Origin: DUOA01 sp012839095
Lineage (GTDB): Bacteria > Bacillota > Clostridia > Caldicoprobacterales > DTU083
Direction: 5' to 3'
Assembly: GCA_050951505.1 (NCBI GenBank)
Contig: JBMNJE010000005.1
Location: 55,702-119,701, forward strand
DNA length: 64,000 nt
A program made the translations under genes and the position numbers. The notes under the pieces are model-generated. The model had not been told where the DNA came from, made no database searches, and saw nothing but the letters and a program-made list of their open reading frames with translations. Positions 17,121 to 26,350 of the stretch are shown one piece after another; positions within the stretch are counted from its first letter, which is position 1; each line of letters opens with the position of its first letter.

Positions 17121-19877
17121 TTACTTCCTGATCTTTCTTTCCTGCCTGGCTTTCAGCAAAGCACTTGTAAAGTCATCCCTTTTTGCAGGTATAGAATCAT
17201 CATGCTCTTCTTTTTTAGTCTCATTGCGCGTCCGGTCCAATACCTCATCAGAAATTTCGGCTTTCTTGCTTTCCTTCTTTTTATTCAGCAGATCTACCGA
17301 CTTGGAAATGAAGGAATTTACCCTGTCCAGCACAAACCTAAGTCCCAGTCTGCGCAGCACAATGTCCAGTAAGAAGATCAGCAGAGCAATAAGGAGCAGG
17401 GCAGGCCAGATTTCGTGATGTCTCCATACCGGAGCAGGCTGATGCAGGAGCAGATCCTCCGGTTTTTCAATCATCAAACCTCCGGTCCGGCCGGCAATAT
17501 GCTCAGCCAGGTTTCTTGAAGGGGCCTGATCAATATCATATTCAGGTGAATAGGGATAAATTAATGCCCCTTCCATAGCAGCAGCGGTTCCATCATCTCT
17601 CCGCTGCTCCACCCGAACCAGATAGACACCTATACTATCCAGGGCAAAGTTGCCCTGGTAGTAACCCGGCCTGGAGGGCAGCATTCTGACCCTGCTTTCC
17701 CCGCCATCCGGATTAACGACAACCGCATAGATCTCAGAGCCAGAATCCTGCTCATCGGTCGATACCGCTATGTGGCCGGTATTACCGGTACGGCCGGTTT
17801 CAATCCTGCCTCCCTCGCCGCTGCTGCCGGGCAAAACCGAGGAAATGGTATTCAGCCAGAAGCTGGCTGCCTGTTCCCATTTAAGCCATCTTTCCGTCCA
17901 GATTCCCTTCGCATCGCTGGTCCAGGCGGCCACCTTTCCAAGGCCGTAGTCCCAGTAGGCCAATATCGGATCATCATCCTGGCGGCTGACCAGCACCGGC
18001 ACTGCCCCGCCCTTGATGGTGGTTGTCAGGTATCCGTCCAATGAAGGCACTGATTCAATGCCGGCAAGTATGGCTGAACCGCCCCTGGCCTGTGGATAAA
18101 ATGTTTCGTTGTTGATATAGCTGCGGGCAGCCATGTAAGTTTCTTTGGTAAAAATCTTGGGTATGCCGGCATAATCATCGGTAAAATAATATCTTCCCTT
18201 CCCCAGAGCGGCAATATGCTCCATAAGTCTGCCATCTGCATCTTTTCCCACAGCCACTCCTGATACTGTCATGCCCTCGGCCGCCATCCGGGTAACCAGT
18301 GAGTCAAAGTTTCCGCCGCCGGTATGACCGTCGGTAAGAACAATTACATGCTTAAGAGCGGCATCCGTGTTTTTAAGTGCCTGATATGCCATATCCAGGC
18401 CCGGATACATATTGGTGCCGCCTCCGGGTTGAATGGTGGCAATGGCATCCTGTATATCCTCCCGGTTTATTACTTTCTGCATCTCCACAACCCAGGCCGC
18501 AGCGGAATCAAAGACGGCCACGCCGATGAAATCATCGTCCCGCAGGGCTTCAGTGGAACGGATGGCCGCTTCCTTGGCCAGTTCCATCTTGTTGATGCCA
18601 AACTGGGTATCGGACATGCTGCCGGATTTATCTATCACCAAGGCCAGGGCCAGGGATGGAATTTCTTTTCTTTTGGATAAATCCATATCCACCGGCAGCA
18701 TTTCCTCCAGCCTGGTTCCAAGGTATCCACCCAGGGCATAGCTGTTGTCACCGCCTGTAACCAGCAGCCCCCTCCCCATGGACCTGACGTAATTATCAAG
18801 AATTTCCGTCTTTTCATGCCCCAGCTCATCAATACCCACATTGGCCAGAATTACTGCATCAAACTTCACCAGTTCCTCCAGCTGGTCGGGCAGGGTATGG
18901 GGCAGAAAGATCCTGTATTCCAGTCCGCCGGCATCCATGATTCCAGCCAGCTCACGGCCTTCCCCCTCCTGCCCTTCCACCAGGGCTATCATGGGAGGGC
19001 CTTCAATTCTGGCATATGAAGCGGTTCTGTTGTTCTGCAGGAAGGTATCGTGGCCTGACAAAGGCTCCAGCTCTGCTTCATAAATTACAGTACCGACTGT
19101 TTCGGCTTCCCGCCGGAATAAGAATATGTTCCGCCCCTTCTGAATTTCCACCTCCCGGCTGTCCACCGGCAGCCTGTTGGCATACAGCCGCAGAATTCCC
19201 CTGGTTTCAACTGTACTGTTTATCTCAATCTGGATATCATAGCTCTCTCCCTGATAAAGCGATGAGGGCAGAGTCAGCCCGGACAGCTGAACCTCCTCCG
19301 GAGGCACAGTGTCCAGATGGAAAACATCCACTGAAATGCCGCGCTGCCTGAGAACACCTGCCCGCAGCAGGGCATCGCCCAGGTTCTCAGCCCCATCGGT
19401 CAAAAGCACAATTCGCTTGCTGCTGTCCTGTGTAAACAAGCCTTCCGCCCGCTGCAATGCCTGTTCAATATTGCTGTAGTCGGTATCCGGCCTGGAATGA
19501 AAGGCATGAAAAGGCTGCCGGCTGCCCAGGGACTGTTCAATCAGGGCATTCCCTCCAAAGCTGATGATGCCTGCATGGTAGTTTTCAGGCAGTATCTTCA
19601 GTGCATCAGCAATAAAGTCCGCCAGCTCTCCCTGCCTGGAAACGGTACTGTCTGACAAATCTGCCGCAAAGACAATCTCGGTACGGTCCACCGGTATCTT
19701 AAGCTCCAGTCCTGCCAGTGAAAGCACCAGGAGGAGGATCAGCAAGAGCCTCAGCACCAGCGGCCAGATGCCGCCGTGAAAGCCTTTCCCCCGGTATCGG
19801 CAAAAAAGATATATGACAAAGGCAGCAGCAGGCAGAAGCATGAGCAGGGCCAAAGGGTTTGAGAAGCTAAATGCCAT
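17121..19877 (-). CDS. Large membrane protein with two VWA domains and a GATase-like domain
   Basis: A 918-residue protein. Two N-terminal membrane segments (LALLMLLPAAAFVIYLF and LVLRLLLILLLVLSLAGL) precede a first VWA domain with a DLSDS metal-site motif near residue 75. A beta-sandwich and a class-I-amidotransferase-like stretch (VILANVGIDELGHEKTEILDNYVRSMGRGLLVTGGDNSY) follow. A second VWA domain then has a clear MIDAS motif (VIDKSGSMSD) near residue 410. A last membrane helix (WPALLLIALLIFLLDIVL) near residue 845 is followed by a charged cytoplasmic tail. It overlaps the previous gene by 11 bases. The large middle part is probably outside the cell. The role is unknown; it resembles the BatA/BatB type of proteins linked to MoxR ATPases. 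Confidence 0.8.
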   Translation of the reverse strand: MAFSFSNPLALLMLLPAAAFVIYLFCRYRGKGFHGGIWPLVLRLLLILLLVLSLAGLELKIPVDRTEIVFAADLSDSTVSRQGELADFIADALKILPENYHAGIISFGGNALIEQSLGSRQPFHAFHSRPDTDYSNIEQALQRAEGLFTQDSSKRIVLLTDGAENLGDALLRAGVLRQRGISVDVFHLDTVPPEEVQLSGLTLPSSLYQGESYDIQIEINSTVETRGILRLYANRLPVDSREVEIQKGRNIFLFRREAETVGTVIYEAELEPLSGHDTFLQNNRTASYARIEGPPMIALVEGQEGEGRELAGIMDAGGLEYRIFLPHTLPDQLEELVKFDAVILANVGIDELGHEKTEILDNYVRSMGRGLLVTGGDNSYALGGYLGTRLEEMLPVDMDLSKRKEIPSLALALVIDKSGSMSDTQFGINKMELAKEAAIRSTEALRDDDFIGVAVFDSAAAWVVEMQKVINREDIQDAIATIQPGGGTNMYPGLDMAYQALKNTDAALKHVIVLTDGHTGGGNFDSLVTRMAAEGMTVSGVAVGKDADGRLMEHIAALGKGRYYFTDDYAGIPKIFTKETYMAARSYINNETFYPQARGGSAILAGIESVPSLDGYLTTTIKGGAVPVLVSRQDDDPILAYWDYGLGKVAAWTSDAKGIWTERWLKWEQAASFWLNTISSVLPGSSGEGGRIETGRTGNTGHIAVSTDEQDSGSEIYAVVVNPDGGESRVRMLPSRPGYYQGNFALDSIGVYLVRVEQRRDDGTAAAMEGALIYPYSPEYDIDQAPSRNLAEHIAGRTGGLMIEKPEDLLLHQPAPVWRHHEIWPALLLIALLIFLLDIVLRRLGLRFVLDRVNSFISKSVDLLNKKKESKKAEISDEVLDRTRNETKKEEHDDSIPAKRDDFTSALLKARQERKIRK

Positions 19878-21699
19878 GATGATACACCCACCATTCTGTC
19901 AGTAATAGCAGCAGCAAAGCCCATCCGGCCAGCATCCAGATTTCCCTTTGAAAGGGGGAGGCAGCAGTCTGCATTACTCTGTCTCCCTCCTCCTCAAGGG
20001 GTTGACTGTCTGTGCGCAGATCGGATACTTCATCGGTGGGAACCAGGACGGCAAAGCCCCCGCTGTAGGTCCGCTCCCCTGCTTCCTGGACAACTTCATA
20101 AAATCCGATCTCCCGGGTATCATGGAATACAGGCGGAGGATAGGCATCAAAGCTGTATTCCCTGCCGCCCGGAGATCTTACTATAATACCGGTTGCATCA
20201 GGAAAGGGAGAAAGAGGCAGCGGGTCGCCTGCAAAGACTTGTCCTGTAAAGGTCATGCCCGGCGGCACAAGCCAATTAAGCAGATTTTGAATCAGAATGG
20301 GAAAATCGGCCTTCAAAGGAAGATTGGAATCGTGGAGGGAAAATGAGAACAGGGCCATCCTCCGTCCATCCCGTTCACCGGCTATGAGCAGGGGACTGCC
20401 GGCCCTGTCCTGAAGAAGGACAGTAAAGCCTTCCGGTACATTAACTCTGACCGCATTTGCTATCTGATATCCTTCCGGTTCCACATACTGCATGAGGGAA
20501 GGATACTGGATTTGCGGGTTGATTATCACGCCTGAGGGCTGAATTTCTCCCTCTGCAGTCAGCCCAAGATCCTCATGGGCAGCGGGTGAAAAGGCGATTA
20601 TATGGCCTGTCTCCGGCAATAGGGCAGGAAGGCCGCCGTCATATATATACAGATGAAAGTCCGAGCTTTCCGGAGCCTCGCCTGGATTGGCCTTTAAAAG
20701 CTCAATGTCCCCGCGCAGGGAAACCGCTCTTTCCAGAAATACATTTCGTTCCGTTGTCAGCAGCACCTTTACCTTATGCTCATCGCTGATTGCCGCCATG
20801 CCTGTATTATCCAGCAAAAGATCGTCTTCCTCTGATATTGATACCACGACTTCACGGGCGGAAGCGGGGATATCAGGCCAGTATACAGAAATCTCCTCAT
20901 CAGCCGGCAGAGAAACCTCCTTCACATTATGAAGGGAACCGTCTACCTTCAGCTCCAGGGTTACATTCCGCCCGGTTCCATAGTTGGCAACGCGGGACAG
21001 GGCAGTGATATTCCTGTCACTGACATTGTAACCTACATGTGTAACAGCGGCATTTTCACCATTTCCTGCAAACACATGGAAGAACAGTTCTTCATGGCTG
21101 TCTGCTCCGGAAAGTGCTTTATCGCTGAAAACATGGATTTGTCCGCCGTCCCTGCCCTGATCCTGAAGCAGGGTCTGTGCCAGCTGGACAGCACTGCCCA
21201 GGTCGGTTTTTCCGTTGGACGGCTGAATTTCATTCACATATCCTGCTAAGAGGGCCTTGTCATCAGACGGGCCCGCCAGTACAAATGGCTGCTGGTCCGC
21301 CAATACTATAGTCAGAACATCCCCGGTCTTCATCCTGCGGATGAGGTCCAGCAGGGCTGTTCTGGCAGCTTCCATCCGGGACGGCCTGACATCTACAGCC
21401 TGCATACGGGCAGAGGTATCCACAATTGCTATATAAGAGATGCCTCCCTGTCCGCTGAAAGATATGGGGCGGGCCAGGGAAAAGGCAAACAATATAATGG
21501 CAAGAACCTGCAATATAAGCAGCAGCTGAGTGCGCAGGCGCTGCCAGGGTCTGGTTGCCTGCAGATCCCGAAAGACCTGCTGCCAGAGCAGGGTGCTGGA
21601 AATATTCATATCCTCATGCTGTTTTTTTAAAATATAGAGTAGTATTAGGGGAAGGATGAGCAAAAGAGCCAGCCATCCCCATGGATTGCGAAAGGCCAA
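19867..21699 (-). CDS. BatA-like VWA-domain membrane protein
   Basis: A 610-residue protein starting with the double membrane-spanning N-terminal domain of BatA-type proteins (WGWLALLLILPLILLYILKKQHE, then LLLILQVLAIILFAFSLARP). A VWA domain follows with a degenerate metal motif, DTSARM, instead of DxSxS. A long extracellular beta-rich region and a C-terminal helix (MLAGWALLLLLLTEWWVY) complete it. The start is TTG with GGGAGG 7 bases upstream. Family members work with MoxR ATPases and DUF58 proteins, and all three are neighbours here. The missing metal-site serine suggests a structural rather than ligand-binding VWA. Confidence 0.8.
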   Translation of the reverse strand: MAFRNPWGWLALLLILPLILLYILKKQHEDMNISSTLLWQQVFRDLQATRPWQRLRTQLLLILQVLAIILFAFSLARPISFSGQGGISYIAIVDTSARMQAVDVRPSRMEAARTALLDLIRRMKTGDVLTIVLADQQPFVLAGPSDDKALLAGYVNEIQPSNGKTDLGSAVQLAQTLLQDQGRDGGQIHVFSDKALSGADSHEELFFHVFAGNGENAAVTHVGYNVSDRNITALSRVANYGTGRNVTLELKVDGSLHNVKEVSLPADEEISVYWPDIPASAREVVVSISEEDDLLLDNTGMAAISDEHKVKVLLTTERNVFLERAVSLRGDIELLKANPGEAPESSDFHLYIYDGGLPALLPETGHIIAFSPAAHEDLGLTAEGEIQPSGVIINPQIQYPSLMQYVEPEGYQIANAVRVNVPEGFTVLLQDRAGSPLLIAGERDGRRMALFSFSLHDSNLPLKADFPILIQNLLNWLVPPGMTFTGQVFAGDPLPLSPFPDATGIIVRSPGGREYSFDAYPPPVFHDTREIGFYEVVQEAGERTYSGGFAVLVPTDEVSDLRTDSQPLEEEGDRVMQTAASPFQREIWMLAGWALLLLLLTEWWVYHHGI

Positions 21700-21712
21700 A
21701 GCCGTCCCTCCC

Positions 21713-22600
21713 TTAGCGAATCATGCCTGTCTGCTGCAGCTTTTCAAAAACCAGCTGCTCCAAAGAAATGTCGCTGCCCACCTGCAAAAGGGCAATCTCC
21801 AAATTGCTGCAGGTCTGCCTCAGTGTCTCCATATGTGTGTTCAGTGCCTTCTTATACAAGCTCAGCGTTCGGGGAGTTATCTCCACCTCTACATGTTCAT
21901 TGGTTTCCATGTCAATAAGCCTCAGTGCACCGGACATTGAGGGATCCAGCTCTTCAGGCGAAAGGATTTGCAGGGCTGCCACATCCTGCTGTTGGTATTT
22001 TAGATAGTGAAAAGCATCCATATACCCATCCTCCGCCAGGAAATCCGACAGCACTATGCTGATTCCCTTTCTGCTCATCAGGGGCTCAAAACTCTGAATG
22101 CTTTTATTAAGACTGGTCCTTCCTTCAAAGGGAAGGTTGTCCAAAAACTTCAGGACCCTGGCATACCCGGCTTTTCCGGAGAAATATGGATGCTGATGAA
22201 TTACGGTATCCGTAACTGCAGCAATTCCCACCCGGTCGTAATTGGCCAGGGCAATATAGGCAAAGACAGCTGCCATCTTCTTTGCCAGGATGCCTTTACC
22301 GGGCTCACCATAGTTCATGGAAGCGCTGGTGTCCAAAAAGATGGTGACATTTGCCTCCCTTTCCTCCATATACAGCTTAATGAACAAGCGTTCAAACCGG
22401 GCATAGGCGTTCCAGTCTATCCTGCGGTAATCGTCTCCCGGGGTGTATTCCCTAAAATCGGAGAACTCGATGGCTTGTCCCCTGGCCCTGGACCGGCGGC
22501 TGCCTCCTGTCCCTCCCCGGACCGGCCTTATGTTCTGCAGGGCTAACCTCTCCAGCTTGCTGAGGAAATCCGGGTCAAAGGTTTTCATCTGGCTGCCCAT
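21713..22600 (-). CDS. DUF58 protein (VWA-like), MoxR partner
   Basis: A 295-residue cytoplasmic protein of the DUF58 family. Its N-terminal signature (NIRPVRGGTGGSRRSRARGQAIEFSDFREYTPGDDYRRIDWNAYARF) contains the conserved RxYxxGDxxRxIxW pattern. A VWA core with a complete DTSAS metal motif follows (FLDTSASMNYG). DUF58 genes sit next to MoxR genes across bacteria and are thought to be their clients or adaptors. The gene lies 14 bases from the downstream BatA-like gene and 7 bases after moxR, so it is translated from one message. Confidence 0.88.
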   Translation of the reverse strand: MGSQMKTFDPDFLSKLERLALQNIRPVRGGTGGSRRSRARGQAIEFSDFREYTPGDDYRRIDWNAYARFERLFIKLYMEEREANVTIFLDTSASMNYGEPGKGILAKKMAAVFAYIALANYDRVGIAAVTDTVIHQHPYFSGKAGYARVLKFLDNLPFEGRTSLNKSIQSFEPLMSRKGISIVLSDFLAEDGYMDAFHYLKYQQQDVAALQILSPEELDPSMSGALRLIDMETNEHVEVEITPRTLSLYKKALNTHMETLRQTCSNLEIALLQVGSDISLEQLVFEKLQQTGMIR

Positions 22601-22607
22601 GGTTACC

Positions 22608-23576
22608 CTACTCCCCGGTTGCCTGGATGATGTCCCGGATCACCGAATCAGGAGTCATTCCTTCTGCGACAGCCTGATAGTTCAGGAATATCCGGTGCCG
22701 TAAGGCGGGACAGGCAATATTTCTGATATCCTCAAAGGAAACATTATAGCGTCCCTCTATTAAGGCCCGCACCTTGGCAGCCTGTATCAGGGCCTGTGCG
22801 CCCCGGGGGCTGGAGCCGTAGCGCACCAGCCTCCTGGTAGTCTCCGGGCTGCTGTCCAGATGGGGATGGGTGTTCATGACAAGCCGCAGTGCATAATCCT
22901 GAACCGGCCGGGCAAGAGGCACCCGGGCAGCCAGCTGCCTCATTTCCAGGATACATCCTGCATCCGCTGCCTTTTCAGCCCTGTCCTGCTCTGTCCCGGT
23001 AGTCAGGTCCACTATGGCATGGAGCTCATCCAGTGAGGGCAGATCCAACAGCAGCTTGAACAAGAATCGATCCAGCTGAGCTTCAGGAAGGGGATAGGTA
23101 CCCTCCTGCTCCAGGGGGTTTTGGGTAGCAAGGACAAAATAGGGCTGGGGCAGTTCCCTGGTAACGCCTGCTACGGTAACGGTATGCTCCTGCATGGCTT
23201 CCAGCAGGGCACTCTGGGTTTTGGGAGTGGCACGGTTTATTTCATCCGCCAGCACCAGGTTGCTGAAGATGGGGCCTGCCTGAAAGCGAAAGACACCCCT
23301 GCCTGAATCGTCCCTTGTCAGTACATTGGTACCCACCACATCGGAAGGCATGAGGTCCGGTGTAAACTGGATACGGCTGAATTCCAGATCCAGCACCCTG
23401 GCCAGGGTTTTGACCAGCCGGGTCTTCCCCAGCCCGGGTACCCCTTCCAGAAGCACGTTGCCTCCGGAAATGACAGCAATCAGCACATACCGGATGGTAT
23501 CCCTAAGCCCGATGATCTCCCTGGAGATTTCATTTTCAATCCGGGCTGCAGCAGCGGAAAATTCCTTTATATCCAT
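22608..23576 (-). CDS. MoxR-family AAA+ ATPase
   Basis: A 322-residue AAA+ ATPase of the MoxR type, chaperone-like proteins that remodel or insert metal into VWA-containing partners. Walker A is EGVPGLGKTRLVK, Walker B VLADEINRATPKTQ, sensor 1 FVLATQNPLEQEGTYPLPEAQLDRF. A C-terminal lid domain carries RYGSSPRGAQALIQAAK. The ATG at 23576 has AGGAGG 5 bases upstream, better than the TTG six codons earlier. It sits at the centre of the VWA/DUF58 operon. Confidence 0.93.
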   Translation of the reverse strand: MDIKEFSAAAARIENEISREIIGLRDTIRYVLIAVISGGNVLLEGVPGLGKTRLVKTLARVLDLEFSRIQFTPDLMPSDVVGTNVLTRDDSGRGVFRFQAGPIFSNLVLADEINRATPKTQSALLEAMQEHTVTVAGVTRELPQPYFVLATQNPLEQEGTYPLPEAQLDRFLFKLLLDLPSLDELHAIVDLTTGTEQDRAEKAADAGCILEMRQLAARVPLARPVQDYALRLVMNTHPHLDSSPETTRRLVRYGSSPRGAQALIQAAKVRALIEGRYNVSFEDIRNIACPALRHRIFLNYQAVAEGMTPDSVIRDIIQATGE

Positions 23577-23609
23577 ATCTTCCTCCTGAAGCAATTATTC
23601 TTTGTTTTA

Positions 23610-25418
23610 TCATTGGCCCAGGGCATCAAAATACTCCCGCACCATTGCCTGAACACTGGGAGGCAGCACTCTTCTGTCCATGCTGTTCATAGCCTCCCTG
23701 CGATATTCCTGATAAACCTCACGATAGGGGATGAATCCCCACAGCTCACCTGCGCCCCTTCCGCCTACTTCAGCAGAGATGTTTCCCTCACCTGTCTGCT
23801 GACCCGGCACATGGGTTACCTCACCACCGTCCCCCAGACGTTCCGGTGCATAAATCTGTTCATATACAGTGCCGGCATTTTCCCCGCCTGTCTGGCTGTT
23901 TCCCTCATGTGAACCAGTGGTAGTGCCGCTGCCGCTCTGGCCGCCTTGGCTTCCGGTTCCGCTTCCTATGCCTGAACCGGTGCCGGTTCCTGATTCGCCC
24001 TGGCCATTGCTGCCCTGGCTTCCTTCGCCGCTGCCTTGTCCTTCTCCTGTTCCTTGTTCTTCTCCTGTTCCTTGTCCTTCACCGGTTCCTTGTCCTTCAC
24101 CGGTTCCTTGCCCTTCACCGGTTCCTTGCCCTTCACCGGTGCCGCTGTCCTGGCCGCTTTGTCCGCTTTGAGTCCCCTGACCGGTATTTTCACTGCCGGA
24201 ACCTTCATTACCCTGACTGCCGCTCCTGCCCTCATCCTGTCCGGATGAACCGTGACCCTGCGCATACTCTCCTCCGCCAGCTGCCCTGGCTGCGCTGCTT
24301 CGCATCTGCTGGAGAGCATACCTGGCGTCACCCATGGCATTGCTGGCCTGAACTGCCTGCTTCATTGACTCAGCCATCTGCTCCAGGGCTTCTTCCGTCC
24401 GGCCGCTGTCCAGGCTTTGCACAGCAGCTGCCAGCTTGCCTTTTACTTCACTGTCCGGCATGGATTCAGCCGCCTGTTCAAGGGCCTCTTTCAGTTTTTC
24501 AGCCAGCTCCTCCCTGTTTTCAGCCTCTTTTAGCTGCTGCTTCAGCTCTTCCAAAGCGGTTTCCAGGTCAGACAGGTTTCTGCCTGATAAGGCAGCCGCC
24601 AGCGACTGGGTCTCTTCCAATGATTCCAATTGCGATGCCAGCCCGCCTAAGTTCTCTTCCCTTATCCTGTCGGTGAGTGCGGTCAGCTTCTCCTCGGCTC
24701 TGGAAATATCTTTTAGGGCTTCCTTATAGTCCCCTGTATTTTTCAGCTCTTCGCCCAGCTCCCTGACCAGAGCAGCCAGTTCCTGCCGCTGCTCCTCGGT
24801 CAGGGCTGCCAGAGCGGCAGATTCATCTTTTAGCTTCTTAAGCTCTTCCATCTGTTCCTGCAGCTCTGCCCGCAGCTCCTCCCTCTCCCGGATCAGGTGA
24901 TCCATGGGATTGGGAATGAACTGTACAAGCACAAGCGCCAGCGTGAGCAGAATCAGAGCATAGCCATGATATCCGGGTATCCTAAGCGATATTTTCCCTT
25001 TGTCCAGCTTTCTCAGGCTGTCAATGGCATCCTCTCTCTGCAGCCTTGCCATTTCATCTTCCCGGTAATCCAGCTCACAGGCAGTCACTATCTTTTCCTG
25101 CAAGCCCAGCCGATCCGCAATCCTGGCTGCTTCGAAAACAGAGGGCTTTCTCAGCCGGCCGGCAGCAAGTACGGCAGCAACAATGGTCAGGCCGGATATC
25201 AGGCATAAGAAGAGGATATTTTCAATAGGCTGCAGAAAGGACAGCCCGGACAGCAGAAGACAGAAAACCAGGGCTGCCAGCACACCTGCCGACAAATACC
25301 GCAGCATATGCTGCAATATAATCCTCCTGTAAACCGGTGTGAAAGCCTGCTTCAGTTCATAGTGCTTCCATTTGGTTTTTGCTCTTCCCGTTTTATGGAA
25401 TTGGTTCTCCGGTTTCAT
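23610..25418 (-). CDS. Membrane protein with long coiled coil and Gly/Gln/Ser-rich repeat region (DUF4175-like)
   Basis: About 602 residues from the ATG at 25418, which has AAAGGAGG 9 bases upstream. A start overlapping the ABC permease stop (25460, ATGA) is also possible. Two or three N-terminal membrane helices are followed by a charged Glu/Leu/Lys coiled coil (about residues 170-370). Then comes a low-complexity Gly, Ser, Gln, Thr region with six GTGEGQ repeats, and a C-terminal segment with YREVYQEYRREAMNSMDRRVLPPSVQAMVREYFDAL. The C-terminus resembles proteins of bacterial MoxR/VWA clusters. The disordered part probably lies outside the membrane. The function is unknown. Confidence 0.72.
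   Translation of the reverse strand: MKPENQFHKTGRAKTKWKHYELKQAFTPVYRRIILQHMLRYLSAGVLAALVFCLLLSGLSFLQPIENILFLCLISGLTIVAAVLAAGRLRKPSVFEAARIADRLGLQEKIVTACELDYREDEMARLQREDAIDSLRKLDKGKISLRIPGYHGYALILLTLALVLVQFIPNPMDHLIREREELRAELQEQMEELKKLKDESAALAALTEEQRQELAALVRELGEELKNTGDYKEALKDISRAEEKLTALTDRIREENLGGLASQLESLEETQSLAAALSGRNLSDLETALEELKQQLKEAENREELAEKLKEALEQAAESMPDSEVKGKLAAAVQSLDSGRTEEALEQMAESMKQAVQASNAMGDARYALQQMRSSAARAAGGGEYAQGHGSSGQDEGRSGSQGNEGSGSENTGQGTQSGQSGQDSGTGEGQGTGEGQGTGEGQGTGEGQGTGEEQGTGEGQGSGEGSQGSNGQGESGTGTGSGIGSGTGSQGGQSGSGTTTGSHEGNSQTGGENAGTVYEQIYAPERLGDGGEVTHVPGQQTGEGNISAEVGGRGAGELWGFIPYREVYQEYRREAMNSMDRRVLPPSVQAMVREYFDALGQ
24034..24141. repeat. Six tandem 18-bp units coding for GTGEGQ repeats
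   Basis: Six consecutive 18-bp units of the form CCTTGTCCTTCACCGGTT (plus strand) lie in frame inside the glycine-rich protein gene. Unit differences are mostly third-codon changes plus a CTCCTG/CACCGG switch, so the array is under coding constraint. Such in-frame minisatellites usually change copy number by slippage. Confidence 0.9.
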
Positions 25419-25456
25419 AAACAGCTGCCTCCTTTCCGCACTTGTTGGCTGAAATC

Positions 25457-26350
25457 TCATGCTCTCCTTCTTCTTACCCGTCTTCCCAGCAGCTGACGGA
25501 CAGGATTTATTTTATACACGCTGACCGCCAGCAGTCCGGCTGCAATGACCAGCATGACTATGGAGTTAAGAATCCAGAAGGCTGCTCCATAGCTGCCGGC
25601 AGTACTAATGCCAAATATGGAACGGAATCCCCCGGGTTCAGTAACAAGAATGTCCGCCAGCCCGACAGCAGGATTGATATAGAGAACAAAAGGGATGGCA
25701 GGATTGGCAGGCTGATTGACTGCATTGAACTGAACCGTCACCATATATGCACCCAGTATCACACTCACCAGTCCCAGCAGAAAAATGGTGAGGTAAGTCA
25801 CTACCGTTGCAACCACTGTCCGCTTGAACAGGGTGGAATAGAAGATGCCGATACTGCCTACTGCAAAAGCTGTAACAATATAAAAAAGAAAGAGCTTTGC
25901 CATATCTCCCGGTGTAACGCCTCCAAAGAGAAATACCAGGCTGAAGAGGGGAATGCTTGTAATTATCAGCAGAATTATATATGACATGGATGCAATAAGC
26001 TTGCCGAAAATTATTCCCAGGGAAGGTATTTTAGTGGAAAGCAGCAGCTCCAGGGTCTGCTTTTCCCTTTCCCCGCTGATGGAGCCGGCTGTCTGGGCAG
26101 GGGTGATGAGCAGAACCAGGCTGAACTGCAGAATCGCCAGAACGCTGTAAATCTGCATGCCTGCCTCCTGCCTGGCGTTAATCGAATTGCTCCAGGAAAG
26201 AGAATAATCAATAAAGGCCAGGTAATACAGGAAACCAATCAGCAGCAGAACGCCCAGATAGGCTGCAATACCCAGGGCCGTTCTCCAGCCCCGCATCTTG
26301 ATCTTCATCTCGCTGGTGATTACCGGATTGTTCCATATTCTACTGTTCAA
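25457..26350 (-). CDS. ABC-2 type transporter permease
   Basis: A 297-residue protein with about six hydrophobic helices: LGIAAYLGVLLLIGFLYYLAFI, ILQFSLVLLITPAQTAGSI, LIASMSYIILLIITSIPLFSLVFLFGG, LFLFYIVTAFAVGSIGIFYS and others. It also has the SGEREKQTLELLLSTKIPSLGIIFGKL loop typical of ABC-2 permeases with the NatB/GldF-type fold. The start appears to be TTG just after the ATPase stop. It would pair with the ATP-binding protein encoded immediately upstream. The exported substrate is unknown. Confidence 0.88.
   Translation of the reverse strand: MNSRIWNNPVITSEMKIKMRGWRTALGIAAYLGVLLLIGFLYYLAFIDYSLSWSNSINARQEAGMQIYSVLAILQFSLVLLITPAQTAGSISGEREKQTLELLLSTKIPSLGIIFGKLIASMSYIILLIITSIPLFSLVFLFGGVTPGDMAKLFLFYIVTAFAVGSIGIFYSTLFKRTVVATVVTYLTIFLLGLVSVILGAYMVTVQFNAVNQPANPAIPFVLYINPAVGLADILVTEPGGFRSIFGISTAGSYGAAFWILNSIVMLVIAAGLLAVSVYKINPVRQLLGRRVRRRRA

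Noticed and set aside
24034..24141. Tandem repeats resembling a small CRISPR array
   Set aside because: Units are 18 bp without spacers and lie in frame inside a coding region.
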